Made by a program: the position numbers and the translations under genes
In this document: one piece after another, positions 45,866-56,915 of the stretch
Position numbering within the stretch: the stretch's first letter is position 1
Layout of the letters: each line of letters opens with the position of its first letter
Notes under the pieces: model-generated
What the model was told of the DNA's origin: nothing
Databases searched by the model: none
Seen by the model: the letters and a program-made list of their open reading frames with translations, nothing else
Source: Hofstenia miamia
Lineage: Eukaryota; Xenacoelomorpha; Acoela
DNA length: 64,000 nt
Assembly: GCA_004352715.1 (NCBI GenBank)
Contig: SCFE01000062.1
Span: forward strand, 1,275,605 to 1,339,604
Direction of reading: 5' to 3'

Positions 45866-45972
45866 AGCTAAACTTAGTACAGAGTTGAGGGGGGTTGCGT
45901 AGTGGGATATTCCCAAAAGGAGGTCTCGGGAGTCCAGACCCTACGCAAGCCTGTTCCTCTCTGTGTTTAGCT
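45866..45972. ncRNA. Candidate structured RNA: long stem closing a three-way junction
   Basis: Complementary segments nest in order. AGCTAAAC (45866-45873) pairs with GTTTAGCT (45965-45972). ACAGAG (45879-45884) pairs with CTCTGT (45959-45964). AGG (45888-45890) pairs with CCT (45956-45958). TTGCGTAG (45895-45902) pairs with CTACGCAA (45941-45948). Inside the last stem, TGGGA-TAT-TCCCA (45903-45915) abuts its 5' side, and GGTCT...AGACC (45922-45940) abuts its 3' side. The block is GC-rich against AT-rich surroundings. It matches no RNA family that I recognise. The strand is unknown, and it might instead be a transposon hairpin. Confidence 0.4.
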
Positions 45973-46271
45973 TGAGTCAGTGATGTTCATTTTATGCATT
46001 TGATGACTGCTAGCTTGTACTGCTTTTGAGAGTAATTGCCACGTATATTCTCATGCCTCCATTCCTACGCAGTTGCACGTTGACAACTCTAGATGCTGCG
46101 TCTTCTCGATCTTTAGTAACTATTACATTGTTTTGCTTAAAGTGCTAATGCTGTTAATCTACGCTAATTACGTTCTTAATTCTGGTGCATAGATACTAAG
46201 CCTTCAGCCTGCTATAACTCTATTGTTTATTATATTTACTCTACGGTTATACTAACCCTGATGATGCTAGA

Positions 46272-46284
46272 ATATATATATATA

Positions 46285-46319
<35 letters not shown>

Positions 46320-46510
46320 NNNNNNNNNNNNNNNNNNNNNNNNNNNNNNNNNNNNNNNNNNNNNNNNNNNNNNNNNNNNNNNNNNNNNNNNNNNNNNNNN
46401 NNNNNNNNNNNNNNNNNNNNNNNNNNNNNNNNNNNNNNNNNNNNNNNNNNNNNNNNNNNNNNNNNNNNNNNNNNNNNNNNNNNNNNNNNNNNNNNNNNNT
46501 ATGTATATTT
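46272..46510. repeat. (AT)n microsatellite with gap
   Basis: AT dinucleotides on both sides of 180 Ns (46320-46499). Confidence 0.9.
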
Positions 46511-46745
46511 ATTTAACTGATCATAGGGGGAACGAAAAATTGACCTTAAAAAGTATTTTGACGCCAAACAATTGACATAATCAGTTACTCCTATTGACCT
46601 AACATTGACGTAAAAACAGTGATTGAAAAGAAAATGACTCAAAAATTCAATTTTAAGAGCACTAAAATTTAAATGCATACATTAGATATAACGTAAAAGT
46701 TATTGTTTTCATCGGCAAAATGTCTGTACTTTGTAAATATTGCTC

Positions 46746-47450
46746 TTAATTTTGAGAAAGATCATTCAATGAAGGCATCTGATGCAGGCGCACGTTGAAG
46801 CAAAACAAAATCGAGGGACTCATTTTTCCAGAACTTTTCAAAATAACTCCAAGGTCTTTCATCTTTAGAAGTCTATCTTCTAGGTAAGAATTGATGTCTT
46901 TCATTTCTTCTCCCAAAGATTGAATAAAGGTCTCAATTTTAGCGTAGCCATTTATTTGAGTACATTCTTGGGTTTCAAGTTCAGGAATCAGAGATGGGAA
47001 AGATTTAAAGTTTCTATACACCGAGGCAAGTTCTTGCTCAACGCCAGGCTTTGAAACCGCATGAGCTATGGCCCATGTAATCATACACACTTCGCCCTCA
47101 AATTCGAGTACAATATCTTTTACCTTTACCCAATTTTCCGAATTCCAACATGCAGTCTGCATCCAAGTACCTCATCGGGTCAAAACGGGCTCGGGCGGTA
47201 CGCTAATACCTCCCACAGTAAATAAAGCGACCCTTGTTATATTTTTTAAAGTAGCAGTTTTGATACTTGAAATAATGTCGTTAATGGCCTCAAATTTACT
47301 TTTCACCAACATAGCGGCATTATGAAGTAAATGGCAGACAAGTTAGATGATGGAACGAAGGATGCATAGGGTGCAGTAAATTCCCACATTCCTTCATGTA
47401 TGCGGCGGCATCCGAAATTATATTAATTGAGAAATGAGGTTGTTTTTCAT
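46746..47450 (-). pseudogene. hAT-type transposase fragment
   Basis: On the minus strand: SDAAAYMKECGNLL and HPSFHHLTC near 47410-47360, then PPEPVLTR-stop-GTWMQTACW near 47190-47140, then an unbroken 138-residue reading to 46746. The pattern of D-A-A-x-Y-M, HLTC and PxxVxTRWGTW is that of DUF659/hAT-type transposases found in many invertebrates. The tryptophan of TRWGTW is a TGA stop, and there is a frameshift near 47330, so the copy is dead. No zinc finger or C-terminal dimerisation part is joined to it. Confidence 0.72.
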
Positions 47451-47799
47451 TAATAATTAGAAAAACCAAATGCCATAAAAGTCATATTTTCTTCTGTTGG
47501 CCTATTTTGCAATCAGCTTAAAATTAGATATTTTTCAGAACTGGAGTCCAGTTAAATAGGAAGTTATAAAGTCATAAATAGTCCTATTTTTGTTTTGAAA
47601 AATACGGTAAGATTTGTAGCTGGAATGTCATTAAAGTAATATTTTGGCTTAGTTTGATTACAATAAAGAAAAAACTTAAAAATTAATGCTGGTTTGTGAC
47701 TGCTTTAAATAATTTGACCTAAAATATATATATTCATTCAATTTCAATTAATGTACTTCCTGGCATAACCATCGAGAAGTCTAATTGCTAACTAATTGT

Positions 47800-47822
47800 T
47801 GACCCGACCCGACCCGACCCAC
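47800..47822. repeat. Short GACCC tandem repeat at a hAT-like terminus
   Basis: About four copies of GACCC, with (C)ACTGGTCGAAG beyond. GGGTC-rich words also occur near 57300 and 58210 and look like hAT-type subterminal sequence. Confidence 0.5.
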
Positions 47823-48469
47823 TGGTCGAAGAGTTTCTAGAACTGGCCATGTATGCTGGCAGCTGAAAAAATATTAAAAGAACTATATAATATATTATTA
47901 TTTCATGGACTTTGCAAGGGATACGTGCTGCAGAATTGCACCATGCGTAATCAGGCAAAATACATGAGGGTTGAAAATCTAATTGCTTCAATTAAGGCTA
48001 TTATCATGAAAAATCAAAGTTGTGCCGTACATTTGAAATTTTAAATTTATGAGATTTCAAACTAGTCTTATATTTTAAATTTTGTAAAAGTGCAGTAAAA
48101 GAAAAAAATTGTAAATTTCCTTTCTAAAAACAATGTTTCATCTTTTAGCGCAGTAAGGTTATTTATTAATTCTGTTTTTAAACTTTGTAAAATTAGCCTT
48201 TGTTTCTAGTTAAAGAAGAGCTCCTTATTGCTGAAATTGAATGACCGCTTTTTATTCAAGTGAAAACAAAAGTGACGAAATGTAATTAAGTTTACTTGTG
48301 GGTATTTTAAAGCAATTCTTCAAGCTGACATCATTGGCCATTTTCTGACAAGTGAAGTAAAAGTAGCAGACATCCTGGGCTGAAAAATTTAATTATAATC
48401 AACACTAAATATGCCCCATCCGAAATTTATGGCTGGTTGCGCCACTGTCAATGGCTGAGCTGCCTATAA

Positions 48470-48545
48470 AGAGGCCGGTCAGATTAACAGTGGAGTATAA
48501 GAAAAACAGTCTGAGGTGCGCAAAAGAGACTAGATCTCTGAGGTA
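48470..48545 (+). promoter_or_regulatory. Possible core promoter and first-exon donor
   Basis: CCTATAAAGAGG lies about 60 bp upstream of CTGAGGTAAGAC, a good 5' splice donor. No coding exon could be joined to it. Weak evidence. Confidence 0.2.
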
Positions 48546-49289
48546 AGACTTCAATTCTGTTCATTATTTCATTTTATTGTTGTGATATATTTTGTTGTAA
48601 GAAAGTTTTGTAGCGTATTTGATAGTTGGACAATTATTTTATATTGAAGTGAATAAAATTTGTTCAATTTAACAATAATTTTTAATCACAATGTTGATAT
48701 TGTAAATTAGGAGTTTGGTAGGCTTCCAAATATTTTGGTTAAATAATTATAGAATAGAGAGTATTTAAGAGTTGAATTAAACTACCATATTGTGTGAAAA
48801 TAGTGAGATTTAAATTGAATAAATTAAAATTCAGAACTCAGAACTTACATTTTGATAAAGTAATCCGTTGCTGTGGTCAACACGTGCATTGCAAGTGTAC
48901 GTACAGAGAGATTTGCTTCTTGTTAGTTGAAATTACAGAATAGTTATTGGAGAAAACTGTCTCAAATCGCCTTGTATTTTCGCACTTGTTTGAAAATAGA
49001 AAATACTACATTGGAATAGTTAGTGCTTAGCACAAAATACAAAGGAATTAATAAAACTTAACAGTTGAAACTTTGAAGTTCAATTCTTGTAGTGAGTAGA
49101 GAGAATTGGTTTTTTTCAAGCTTAATGTATAAATTTTTTATTCATCAAATCGAAGTTAAACTAATTTTGATTTGAGCTGGTCCTTTCAAAGGGTTAGAAA
49201 GCATTCACCAGTACAATAGAAGTACTCTAAATTTTCACCTAGCAAACGAAATTATAAATTTTGAAGTCTATAGACACTTTTATTACAAT
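48546..49289. other. No recognisable gene
   Basis: AT-rich sequence between the two hAT fragments. Confidence 0.35.
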
Positions 49290-49604
49290 TCTTCAATGTT
49301 TGAAAGAGTTGAAATTTCACCAGAAGTTGTTATTACTCACACCCTTGATCTTGGAAATGATACCTGTGAAATAATCGCCTATATCAGGTCACGATTAGAA
49401 AATACCGGTTTCAATGCTATAATGGAAGAACAGGGGATGGAAATTTAATCGGAATTGTATGCCAAGTTACGAAAATTTCAAGCACCATCGGTTGCAGTTG
49501 AGAGATGTTTCTCTGTGTTGAGAAAACTCTTAGCCTATGACAGAATTCTTAGCCACAATAATATATGGAAATTTATGTGCTGTTATTATTATTTAGTGAA
49601 GTAG
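49290..49604 (+). pseudogene. hAT transposase C-terminal dimerisation fragment
   Basis: The plus-strand reading includes QAPSVAVERCFSVLRKLLAY and HNNIWKFMCCYYYL and then a TAG stop. This matches the hAT C-terminal dimerisation pattern (P-S-x-x-x-E-R-x-F-S). One in-frame TAA near 49447 breaks it. It lies on the opposite strand to the transposase fragment at 46.7 kb. Confidence 0.75.
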
Positions 49605-50639
49605 ATGCTTTAAAAAATTGACTTATTACTATGTAAGAGTTTTATATCTTGCTTTCAGTAATAAAAAAACCGTTTTATATTGCTTAAATGGATCATTTTG
49701 CAAAATGAATAGTCATATTTTAGGGCATAAGAAGAAATTAGGTTCATTTAATAATCTGAGAAATATTATCTTCAATTTCGCGCGTATGAAATTTACTATG
49801 TTAATACATTATTGAGAAAATGAAATAATAAATTCTGAGGTTTCTTTATCATCTAGAAAAGCATCTACGATCAATCCTTGTCAGGAAGGTTTTCATTCCC
49901 ACCGCCAATTTTTCAATAGAAAAGTGTCCATTTCAAACAGGTTTTATACCGAAATATATTAATCTATAAAACCATCTACAATGATAATTGCTGACTAAGC
50001 CTTGTTGTTTAAATTGCGCTATTTTACTTTGTTGTAAAACATGTAATGAACTTGCCAGTTGAATTATCGCACAACATTTATTTTGAAGCAAATCAATTTA
50101 GTTGTCCTCTGCTTAGTGGTGTGCAATTAAAATGATTCAAATTTCTTGAGATGCATATTTAACTAAATTTCTGTCATATTTTGTCATAAAGATGACTGAA
50201 AATTTTAAGGAATATTTTTCTCCAAAAGACTTATGGCAATTTTATCAAACCCATATTCCAAGTTTGCTTGATTTTGCATGTAAAATGTTTATGTCATTAC
50301 CAATTCATCTAAATATGAAAATCGAAACAGTTTGCAAACGTGCTGAGAAAATAATCAATTGTCCAAATTCAAAATCATTAATAGTTATTAAAATTTAAAT
50401 GTCGTCGGAAAACATTGCACTGCAACATTAAAAAAAGCCGCTACAAAATCATACCATTCTCTTCATTCAATTATGTCTAATACAACATCCCATGGTCAAC
50501 TAAAAAATCCAAAATGTAAAACCACTCGTCGCATAAAACAATCTACTCCCTTTTGCACTTCAGTTTATAATCAATTATTATCAGCCAATTTCTCATATTA
50601 TGCTGTTTAATAATATTTTATTAATTTTCCATTATATAA
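49605..50639. other. No recognisable gene
   Basis: AT-rich. A 68-codon open stretch at 50192-50395 has no motif that I can identify. Confidence 0.35.
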
Positions 50640-50681
50640 AAATATTATTATTACTATTATTTTTATTATTTTTACTATTAG

Positions 50682-50743
<62 letters not shown>
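50640..50743. repeat. (ATT)n microsatellite
   Basis: ATT trinucleotides with a few interruptions at the 5' side, then about seventeen perfect units. Confidence 0.95.
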
Positions 50744-50744
<1 letters not shown>

Positions 50745-51540
50745 GAATGTTTACATTGTGACTATGCATTACTTTGAAACGGTAGCTCTTAGTGCCATAG
50801 GATCCTGTTTTAATGTAGCTTTAACTTGCTGCTGCCAAATTTTTCAGAAGTTTACATTAGTATTAGAAAAGTTACTTTTGGCAAATAGAAGCACAAACAC
50901 ATCAACAAATAAATATCTTATAATTGAAAGCTAATAAATTATATTTTATTTGTCAGATTTGAGAAAGACAATGGCTCAAGCCTTATTATTTAATAAGCAT
51001 TCTCGAACATTTTTGCACTAATTGCTTAAATAATCAATGCAAATCTTATCAAAATACTTTTACATTGTCACACAATAAAATTTTACTCATGGAAAAATTT
51101 GTTAAAATTGATGTGTAATAAACCAATTCTAATTAAACTACATGTGAGGTTTGCTTTGACTTAATGCAAAGCAAATATAATATCGTTTAGCACGTGGATA
51201 GTGAACATATTGCATAATTTCAATAAGAAGTAGTGTTAGCAAAATTAATTTGCTTAAAGGCTCTTGCTTGAGGTGTTAAATAACTAGAAAACTTCGAACT
51301 GCACAAGTATACAAAAAGAATATTTTACCTGTACCAATGTGAGAAAATTTGAAAAATCGCACTTCAAAGAAAATGCTTGGTTTGGAAATTGCGCTTAAGT
51401 CATAAACTATCTACAAACATTACTGATATTTTAATCGTTCATATAAATTTAATGCTCATTATTGCTCAATTATTTCCTTTATATGATTTTGATTACAGAT
51501 AAATGTGGAATTGCTAAAATAATATGGCCAGTGAAATAGT
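50744..51540. other. No recognisable gene; 3' flank of the minus-strand gene
   Basis: AT-rich DNA, likely including the 3' UTR of the PARP-like gene. Confidence 0.35.
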
Positions 51541-52857
51541 CTACTTTATAAGAATGCCATAAGGACGAATTGCTGAAGGAGATTTTGCAACCCAGATGTC
51601 TTTGTTTGCAATGTCAACATTGTTTGGATCAACGCAAACCTGCAGTGCAAAACTATAACCAGCTAATTTTCCAACATAGCCTCGTTCAATAAATTCAATA
51701 TTTGGTGAACAATAAACACCTTTGCCATATGCTGTCCTATTGGCCATGTTAAATCCAGTTTTATAAATATTTGCCATCGCATTTCTATTTTTTTCCTCGG
51801 CTGATCCTTCTGTTGACATATAATTATGAGCACGTCCTGTTCCATGAAACGCTCTGTACCAGTTTTGGTTGTCCAAAAATGGGCACAGCCATTTGTCATT
51901 ACTGTACTTCCCAAGGACTCGTAGACCATATCTATGATATCCTCTTGGTTGAGTGTATGTTTGCGTTCTACCTTTTGACCCCACTTGAAATCTACTTGAA
52001 GTACTAAAATTCTTATCGCCACGCACATCGAAGTCATTTATAGAAATTGCTTCGCAACAAAGAATGTTATGAACCTTAGCATATTTAAATTCATCAATAT
52101 TTTTTAAATTTTCCATGCCTTTCTTCACGTCTGCATTTGTGGCTTCTCCTCTTATAATAACACTTCCATACTTTATTGATGTCAATATAATTTCTTTGGA
52201 TTCTACACAAAATAGCTCTGATATTTTTTGTTTTAATAAATCTACATCATGTTTCGACAAATTTTCAACGTTTGTATTAGAGATTTCAAAACTAAGTAGA
52301 TTATAAAATTGAAAATTGAATTGCACCACATTTTTAGTGGGTTTCTGGTCTAATATGTCAGGAAGATGTTCATTACTGATGTATTGCAAGATGCTCTTTT
52401 TGCTTGCATTATCGAGTTCAGTGAATTTCACATTTTCAGGAATGTCAAATGTTTTCCTGTAATTGGTTTTTTGAATTACTTCTGTTTTCAATTCAGTAAA
52501 TTTTGTTAATTCATAAGATGTAACTTCCTTAACAGCAAGGTCTTTTTCCATTAGAATTTCAACAGTGTCTTCCAGAAGCTTGAATTCTAAGCAATTGTAG
52601 TTAATGAAAAAATCAATGCGTGGAAACATTCGGGTTACGTAGAAAGTCATTCTCCAATTATTTCTAACTTCTGTGTCAATGATGTTTGAAAAGTGCATTT
52701 TAAGGTTATACTTTTCAAGGCATTCGTCACAGAAGTATTCTTTCAAAAAGCCTTGTAATATCTCTTGATAATCTTGACGTGCGAGAACATTTGATAAGTC
52801 GGAAACTAAATTGGGATGAACAAATTTTTGTTTTATTAGACATCCAGTTACTGACAT
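51541..52857 (-). CDS. Protein with PARP/ADP-ribosyltransferase-like C-terminus
   Basis: An open reading of 438 codons from ATG at 52857 (reading down) to TGA-free end and stop at 51541, unbroken by introns. The C-terminal 140 residues read RYGLRVLGKYSNDKWL, then WYRAFHGTG, then AYGKGVYCSPNIEFIERGY, then DIWVAKSPSAIRPYGILIK. This is a compact PARP-like fold pattern known from scattered invertebrate and fungal proteins, with the expected His (FHGT) and Tyr (GVYCSP). At the third catalytic position (Glu in canonical PARPs) my alignment gives Asp (KDIWV). The middle has a strand-helix segment around SVIIRGEAT like the small domain found in invertebrate NACHT/TIR-type proteins. The N-terminal 200 residues are unrecognised. 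A TTTTAG acceptor ends 2 bp before the ATG, so an upstream exon is possible. It lies among hAT elements. Confidence 0.68.
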   Translation of the reverse strand: MSVTGCLIKQKFVHPNLVSDLSNVLARQDYQEILQGFLKEYFCDECLEKYNLKMHFSNIIDTEVRNNWRMTFYVTRMFPRIDFFINYNCLEFKLLEDTVEILMEKDLAVKEVTSYELTKFTELKTEVIQKTNYRKTFDIPENVKFTELDNASKKSILQYISNEHLPDILDQKPTKNVVQFNFQFYNLLSFEISNTNVENLSKHDVDLLKQKISELFCVESKEIILTSIKYGSVIIRGEATNADVKKGMENLKNIDEFKYAKVHNILCCEAISINDFDVRGDKNFSTSSRFQVGSKGRTQTYTQPRGYHRYGLRVLGKYSNDKWLCPFLDNQNWYRAFHGTGRAHNYMSTEGSAEEKNRNAMANIYKTGFNMANRTAYGKGVYCSPNIEFIERGYVGKLAGYSFALQVCVDPNNVDIANKDIWVAKSPSAIRPYGILIK

Positions 52858-52937
52858 CTCTAAAAGTGCAAAAGAATGTTTACAAAGGATTGCAACAATC
52901 GTGTTCAAATATTATTTTACTAAGTAATATTCTAGGA

Positions 52938-52938
52938 A

Positions 52939-52971
<33 letters not shown>
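52938..52971. repeat. (AT)n microsatellite
   Basis: About 15 AT units between the PARP-like gene and the hAT element. Confidence 0.95.
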
Positions 52972-52973
<2 letters not shown>

Positions 52974-53670
52974 GATTACCCGGGTCGTATTTTTGCATCT
53001 GTATCCATACCCGGCCGCACCCGTAATAACTTTACCCGTACCCGTGGTGATTTTACCCGTTACCCGACCGCAACCGGAATGACATATGTTCTTAAAAACA
53101 ACAATTAAAACGATATATATTGTACCTCAAAACAAAAAATAATCTAAACAAGACTACCTCGGATCACTAACAATTGGTTGACATTATTCGACAATAACGA
53201 TGCTCGTTTGGCTGTCACTGTATTATCTGCACCGCTAAAACCGCGCTCTGATTTATTCTGTGTTGCCAGTAGTTCATGGTACGCGCGTGCAATTTGGGCC
53301 AATCTTGGAAATTTACTTTTGTTTCCGTGCCAAAATTGAAGAAGATCCAAATCTTCACAAGCAACCACAGAATGGATGCTTAGACTTTTGTAATCATTAG
53401 CTTCGCTTTCGGCTGAAATACGGCAAGCCCGTTTTCGCGCGGGTAACGTGATAGGTTGAAGATTACTTTCGTAATCTGAGTCGTCAAGCATAAATCGTTT
53501 GCGTGGTGGTTCATCACCAGGAACACATCCGATAAATCATCTACAACCAATATTTACGTAGCCGTACCCGCCCGTACCCGCTAATCTTCTACCAGTACCC
53601 GGCTGACCCGCGGGTATGGCAAAGGTAAAAACGGGTACCCACGTGTAAACCCGTACCCGCACAGCACTAT
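52972..53670 (-). mobile_element. hAT element, internally deleted
   Basis: The right edge, read inward on the minus strand, begins TAGTGCTGTGCGGGTACGGG, a typical hAT terminus. Both ends are packed with CGGGTA/TACCCG words. The left end starts at ACCGATTACCCGGGTCG, directly after the AT microsatellite, so its outermost bases may be lost. It contains only the C-terminal part of a transposase. Confidence 0.8.
53144..53491 (-). CDS. hAT transposase C-terminal part (dimerisation domain)
   Basis: 115 residues on the minus strand, including DLLQFWHGNKSKFPRLAQIA, ATQNKSERGFSGA and RRASLL-like KRASLLSNNVNQLLVIRG. This is the hAT C-terminal dimerisation domain, complete to its stop. The RNase H-like catalytic part is missing, so it cannot transpose by itself. 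A short bipartite basic stretch (PARKRACR) lies near the start. Confidence 0.85.
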   Translation of the reverse strand: MLDDSDYESNLQPITLPARKRACRISAESEANDYKSLSIHSVVACEDLDLLQFWHGNKSKFPRLAQIARAYHELLATQNKSERGFSGADNTVTAKRASLLSNNVNQLLVIRGSLV

Positions 53671-53888
53671 ATACATATATATATATTATATATAAGATGA
53701 CAGGTGTATCAAATATATCAACTTCAATATATTATATTAAACTAGTCCAGAACTCTTAATTAAACACCGTTACCATTAGAAGAGTTAACTTTAATGTGAT
53801 AGAGGTGACAAACAGTGAAGTTGTTTTAGAAACAACTATTTGAGAGTTTTTGAACCGTATTATATTAGTAAGCTATTTTGAAACTAGA

Positions 53889-54965
53889 GATGCATGCGGT
53901 ACCCCCAATTGGCGATCTTGACTGGTCCAGTTCCGCTTACCCCCTGAAGGGTGATCGGTCTGGTACTTAAGTTGCAGCCTCATGTGGGTACCAGGTTTGA
54001 CTGGTCCTCATCCTATAAAATACCGGTTTTGACCGCTTTACCTTGTTTCCCCATATTTACAGTTGAAAGAACCTGTATTGAACGCATACGAGTTTAAGTT
54101 ATCCGATTAACCCTAAATATCTCATTGTTCATTTAAAGGCGCAACCAAACAATCGAGACAAATCACCCGATGCTTTTAATGTTGCAAATTTTAACTACGA
54201 GTTGTTTGAATATTGGTAGTCCTAAGTAAATAATTATTCCATGATAAATTTTCCTAATAAATTGCAGGCTGTGATTACTTCCAAACATCGATGGTGATGA
54301 TTTTGAATCAAAATTTTAAGCCTAATTAATAAGCGGAACTTAACGTCCGTTGTGATCCGGAAATCAAAATAATTCTGTCAAAGTAAACATTCCCACCCAA
54401 TTATGGGATCTTATTAGTTTGTCCTTTTAACTGCACATTAGCCAATGGGCATGTTTACTAACAGTTTCTATAAGTCTAAATCATTACTATTACGATTCAT
54501 TTGCAATATACAACGGTTAAAGTTAAATGGAGAGTTACAATTACATATGGTGTTATCTTTTAGATAATTAGATCTTTAGAGCTCTTATTAACAGAATTTC
54601 TACCATTGAATCGACATTCAATTTTCAATCGCACAAGTACGTTATGCACTTGTATTGATTCAAAAAAGACGACTTGAACCACGTTAGTGAATTGCATATA
54701 TGTGATCTATTAACTTTTTCGCTTAACCATAGAATATACATTAGTGAACTTTTTGCAATCATATTCTAGTAAATATAATTATAGTAATTGTCAGGTACTT
54801 TCACAGCTTAAGATTTGAGAAACTGCCAAACTAAATTAGCTGACCGGTATGACCAGAGAAACATCTCAAAGTGATCGGCTTTTACCGGTGAAGTGATATT
54901 AACGGATACCAGATCCGCTCCGTGACTGGTTTGATGGTTACTACCGACTGACTTCCATCTCTGGT
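53889..54965. mobile_element. hAT-like nonautonomous element, about 1.08 kb
   Basis: The left end TAGAGATGCATGCGGTAC and the right end, inverse of CAGAGATGGAAGTC, form imperfect terminal repeats. GGTCCAGT/ACTGGT and CCGGT words are dense at both ends. The flanks TTTGAAAC and GTTAAAGC match only partly. It shares its left half with 32268-32810 in inverse orientation. Confidence 0.7.
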
Positions 54966-55889
54966 TAAAGCTCACATGATGTAATTTTTGCACGCATTTG
55001 TACATAAAGCCTTAATCATGCAATGCTACTTACCTTTGCATATCTTCATATTGCTAAACCATGCAAAGATGCAAATGGGTCGTTAGTTGTTTAGCAGGAC
55101 AATTTTAGTTTAAAGCTTCTGGTTTGTATTTATTCAATAATTTCCTTTCTTTTTCATTCATTTTTTAAACATGTTAACCACCTTTATGGACAAACGATTT
55201 TGAAAATTGGTGTCTGTACTTTAGACAAGAATATATTACTAACCTAAAACAGCAGATTATCAAAAAAAGGTTTTTGAATGAATTCCTGTTATTTCTTAGC
55301 TTACAAAATAATAGTTAAATTTCAAAATACTTAAGTATGTATTGCAAAAATTCAGTATTAGTCAAAAAGTTATTATTCAAAATGTTAATAGTACCATTTC
55401 AATAATTCTGGTTTTACATTTACATTGTTATGTTGAGGTGAAATGCTAACTCATCTTTATTACAAAATTATTATTTATTACGTTCTGAGTAGAATTTTAG
55501 CATATTCGTAAACCACATTTACTTCAATAGGTATGTTTTTAAAAAAACATCGTCATATCTAACTACTATTGATAAACTTTGTAAAATTTTACTAAAATTA
55601 TAAGTGGTAAACGTTAAATTTTGTAGAGACGTTACTGCCTTTTGAATAAAGGGTCATTGTTGTAATAAGTAATTAAAATGTTCATTAAGTTACTAAAAAT
55701 GTATGAGACAAAGCTAGAATTAATCTTAGCGTTTATACATACTGGCACAACTGACGAAAATGAAACTATATATAGTCATTGTAACAAACAACAATGTAAT
55801 AGTAAGTTCTAATAAAATCGTAAAAGATATTACTTTTAAAAATAATCAGCAATCTGATGTTATAGATGTAAGCTAACTTTTAATGCTAT

Positions 55890-55921
<32 letters not shown>

Positions 55922-56428
55922 CTCAAATTCAAAATAACGGAAGTATTACTACTTTTCTTGCAAAAAATAGAGCGAAAACATTTATTTTGTTGCCCCAAAC
56001 TTTGACTAAAAAACACAGGTACTTAGGCAATAATAAATTCTGACTCGCAAAATGCGGTTAAAGATACGAAATAATGCACTTACCACCAATATTAACCGGT
56101 AAAGGGTCAAGTCATTGTGAAATTTTGTCGTCGCATTAAAAATTACATTTTTAAAATGAAAAGAAAAGGACTTTCAATATGATGTGAACAATTTGGTATT
56201 AGGTGCATGTATTGTATGAAATCTTCACGCTCTTAGTTCTTAGCACGTAAAATACATAGCCTTCTCCTTCGTGCAAAGAAAGTGACTTAGGGATTTATTA
56301 TAACTTAAAATTTTCCAATATATTTGTACTGTGTAGATTTTGTATTATTTTACATTTGTGCAAGCAAGAAGTAATAAATTACTTTGACTCTTTTTGTTTT
56401 GTTGTTGTTATTGTTACAATGCTTTGCG
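54966..56428. other. No recognisable gene; AT microsatellite at 55887-55921
   Basis: AT-rich DNA with one short AT run. No coding signal. Confidence 0.4.
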
Positions 56429-56798
56429 AGGTGTGCAGCCATTGCCGCGGCTACGGCTTAGCTTTTAGCCAACCTTAACCGCGGCCAACGGCCGGCTACA
56501 GCCGAAGATTTTGTTTTGCGGCTAAGATTAGTTTCTGAAAATAATGGAGAACTATTTATTTCTAAGATTTTTATTTGTATTTTTGGTTTTAATACTTATT
56601 CGCTTTGACCATTTGCTTTGATTATTCGAACTATGAGCATGGTTTAATCGTTCCATTGAAAAATGCAGTATTTCACTTAGTACTAGTAAAAAACGACGAC
56701 TACAGCAAAAAAAATGACTAACGGCCGGTTACAGCTAAAGACTTACTGCCAACAGTCGGCCAAGTTCAAAATTTGTATTGCCTTGGCCGCAGAACACT
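56429..56798. mobile_element. hAT-like MITE, GC-rich ends
   Basis: The left end AGGTGTGCAGCCATTGCCGC and the right end, inverse of AGTGTTCTGCGGCCAAGG, are imperfect inverted repeats. Subterminal CGGCC/GGCCG words recur at both ends. No coding sequence. Confidence 0.6.
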
Positions 56799-56809
56799 AA
56801 CACAGAGTA

Positions 56810-56915
56810 CTGCTTTAGGTCTGCTGTTATTCACATTGTACACTGATAATCAATCAGTTGTATAAAATCTGAGCTAAAATTGTATGCTGATGATATTTGA
56901 AAACACTAGCCTAGA
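56810..56915 (+). pseudogene. Tiny LINE RT relic
   Basis: GLLLFTLYTDN followed, after a frame shift, by KLYADDI: the PLLF...YVND and YADD boxes of a LINE RT separated by an eroded spacer. Confidence 0.6.

Noticed and set aside
50192-50398. 68-codon open stretch beginning MTENFKEYFSPKDLW
   Set aside because: No motif, no splice context and length expected by chance in AT-rich DNA with few stops; left as unassigned.
50640-50743. CRISPR-like or regulatory repeat array
   Set aside because: It is a simple (ATT)n microsatellite; no CRISPR arrays are expected or seen in this animal DNA.
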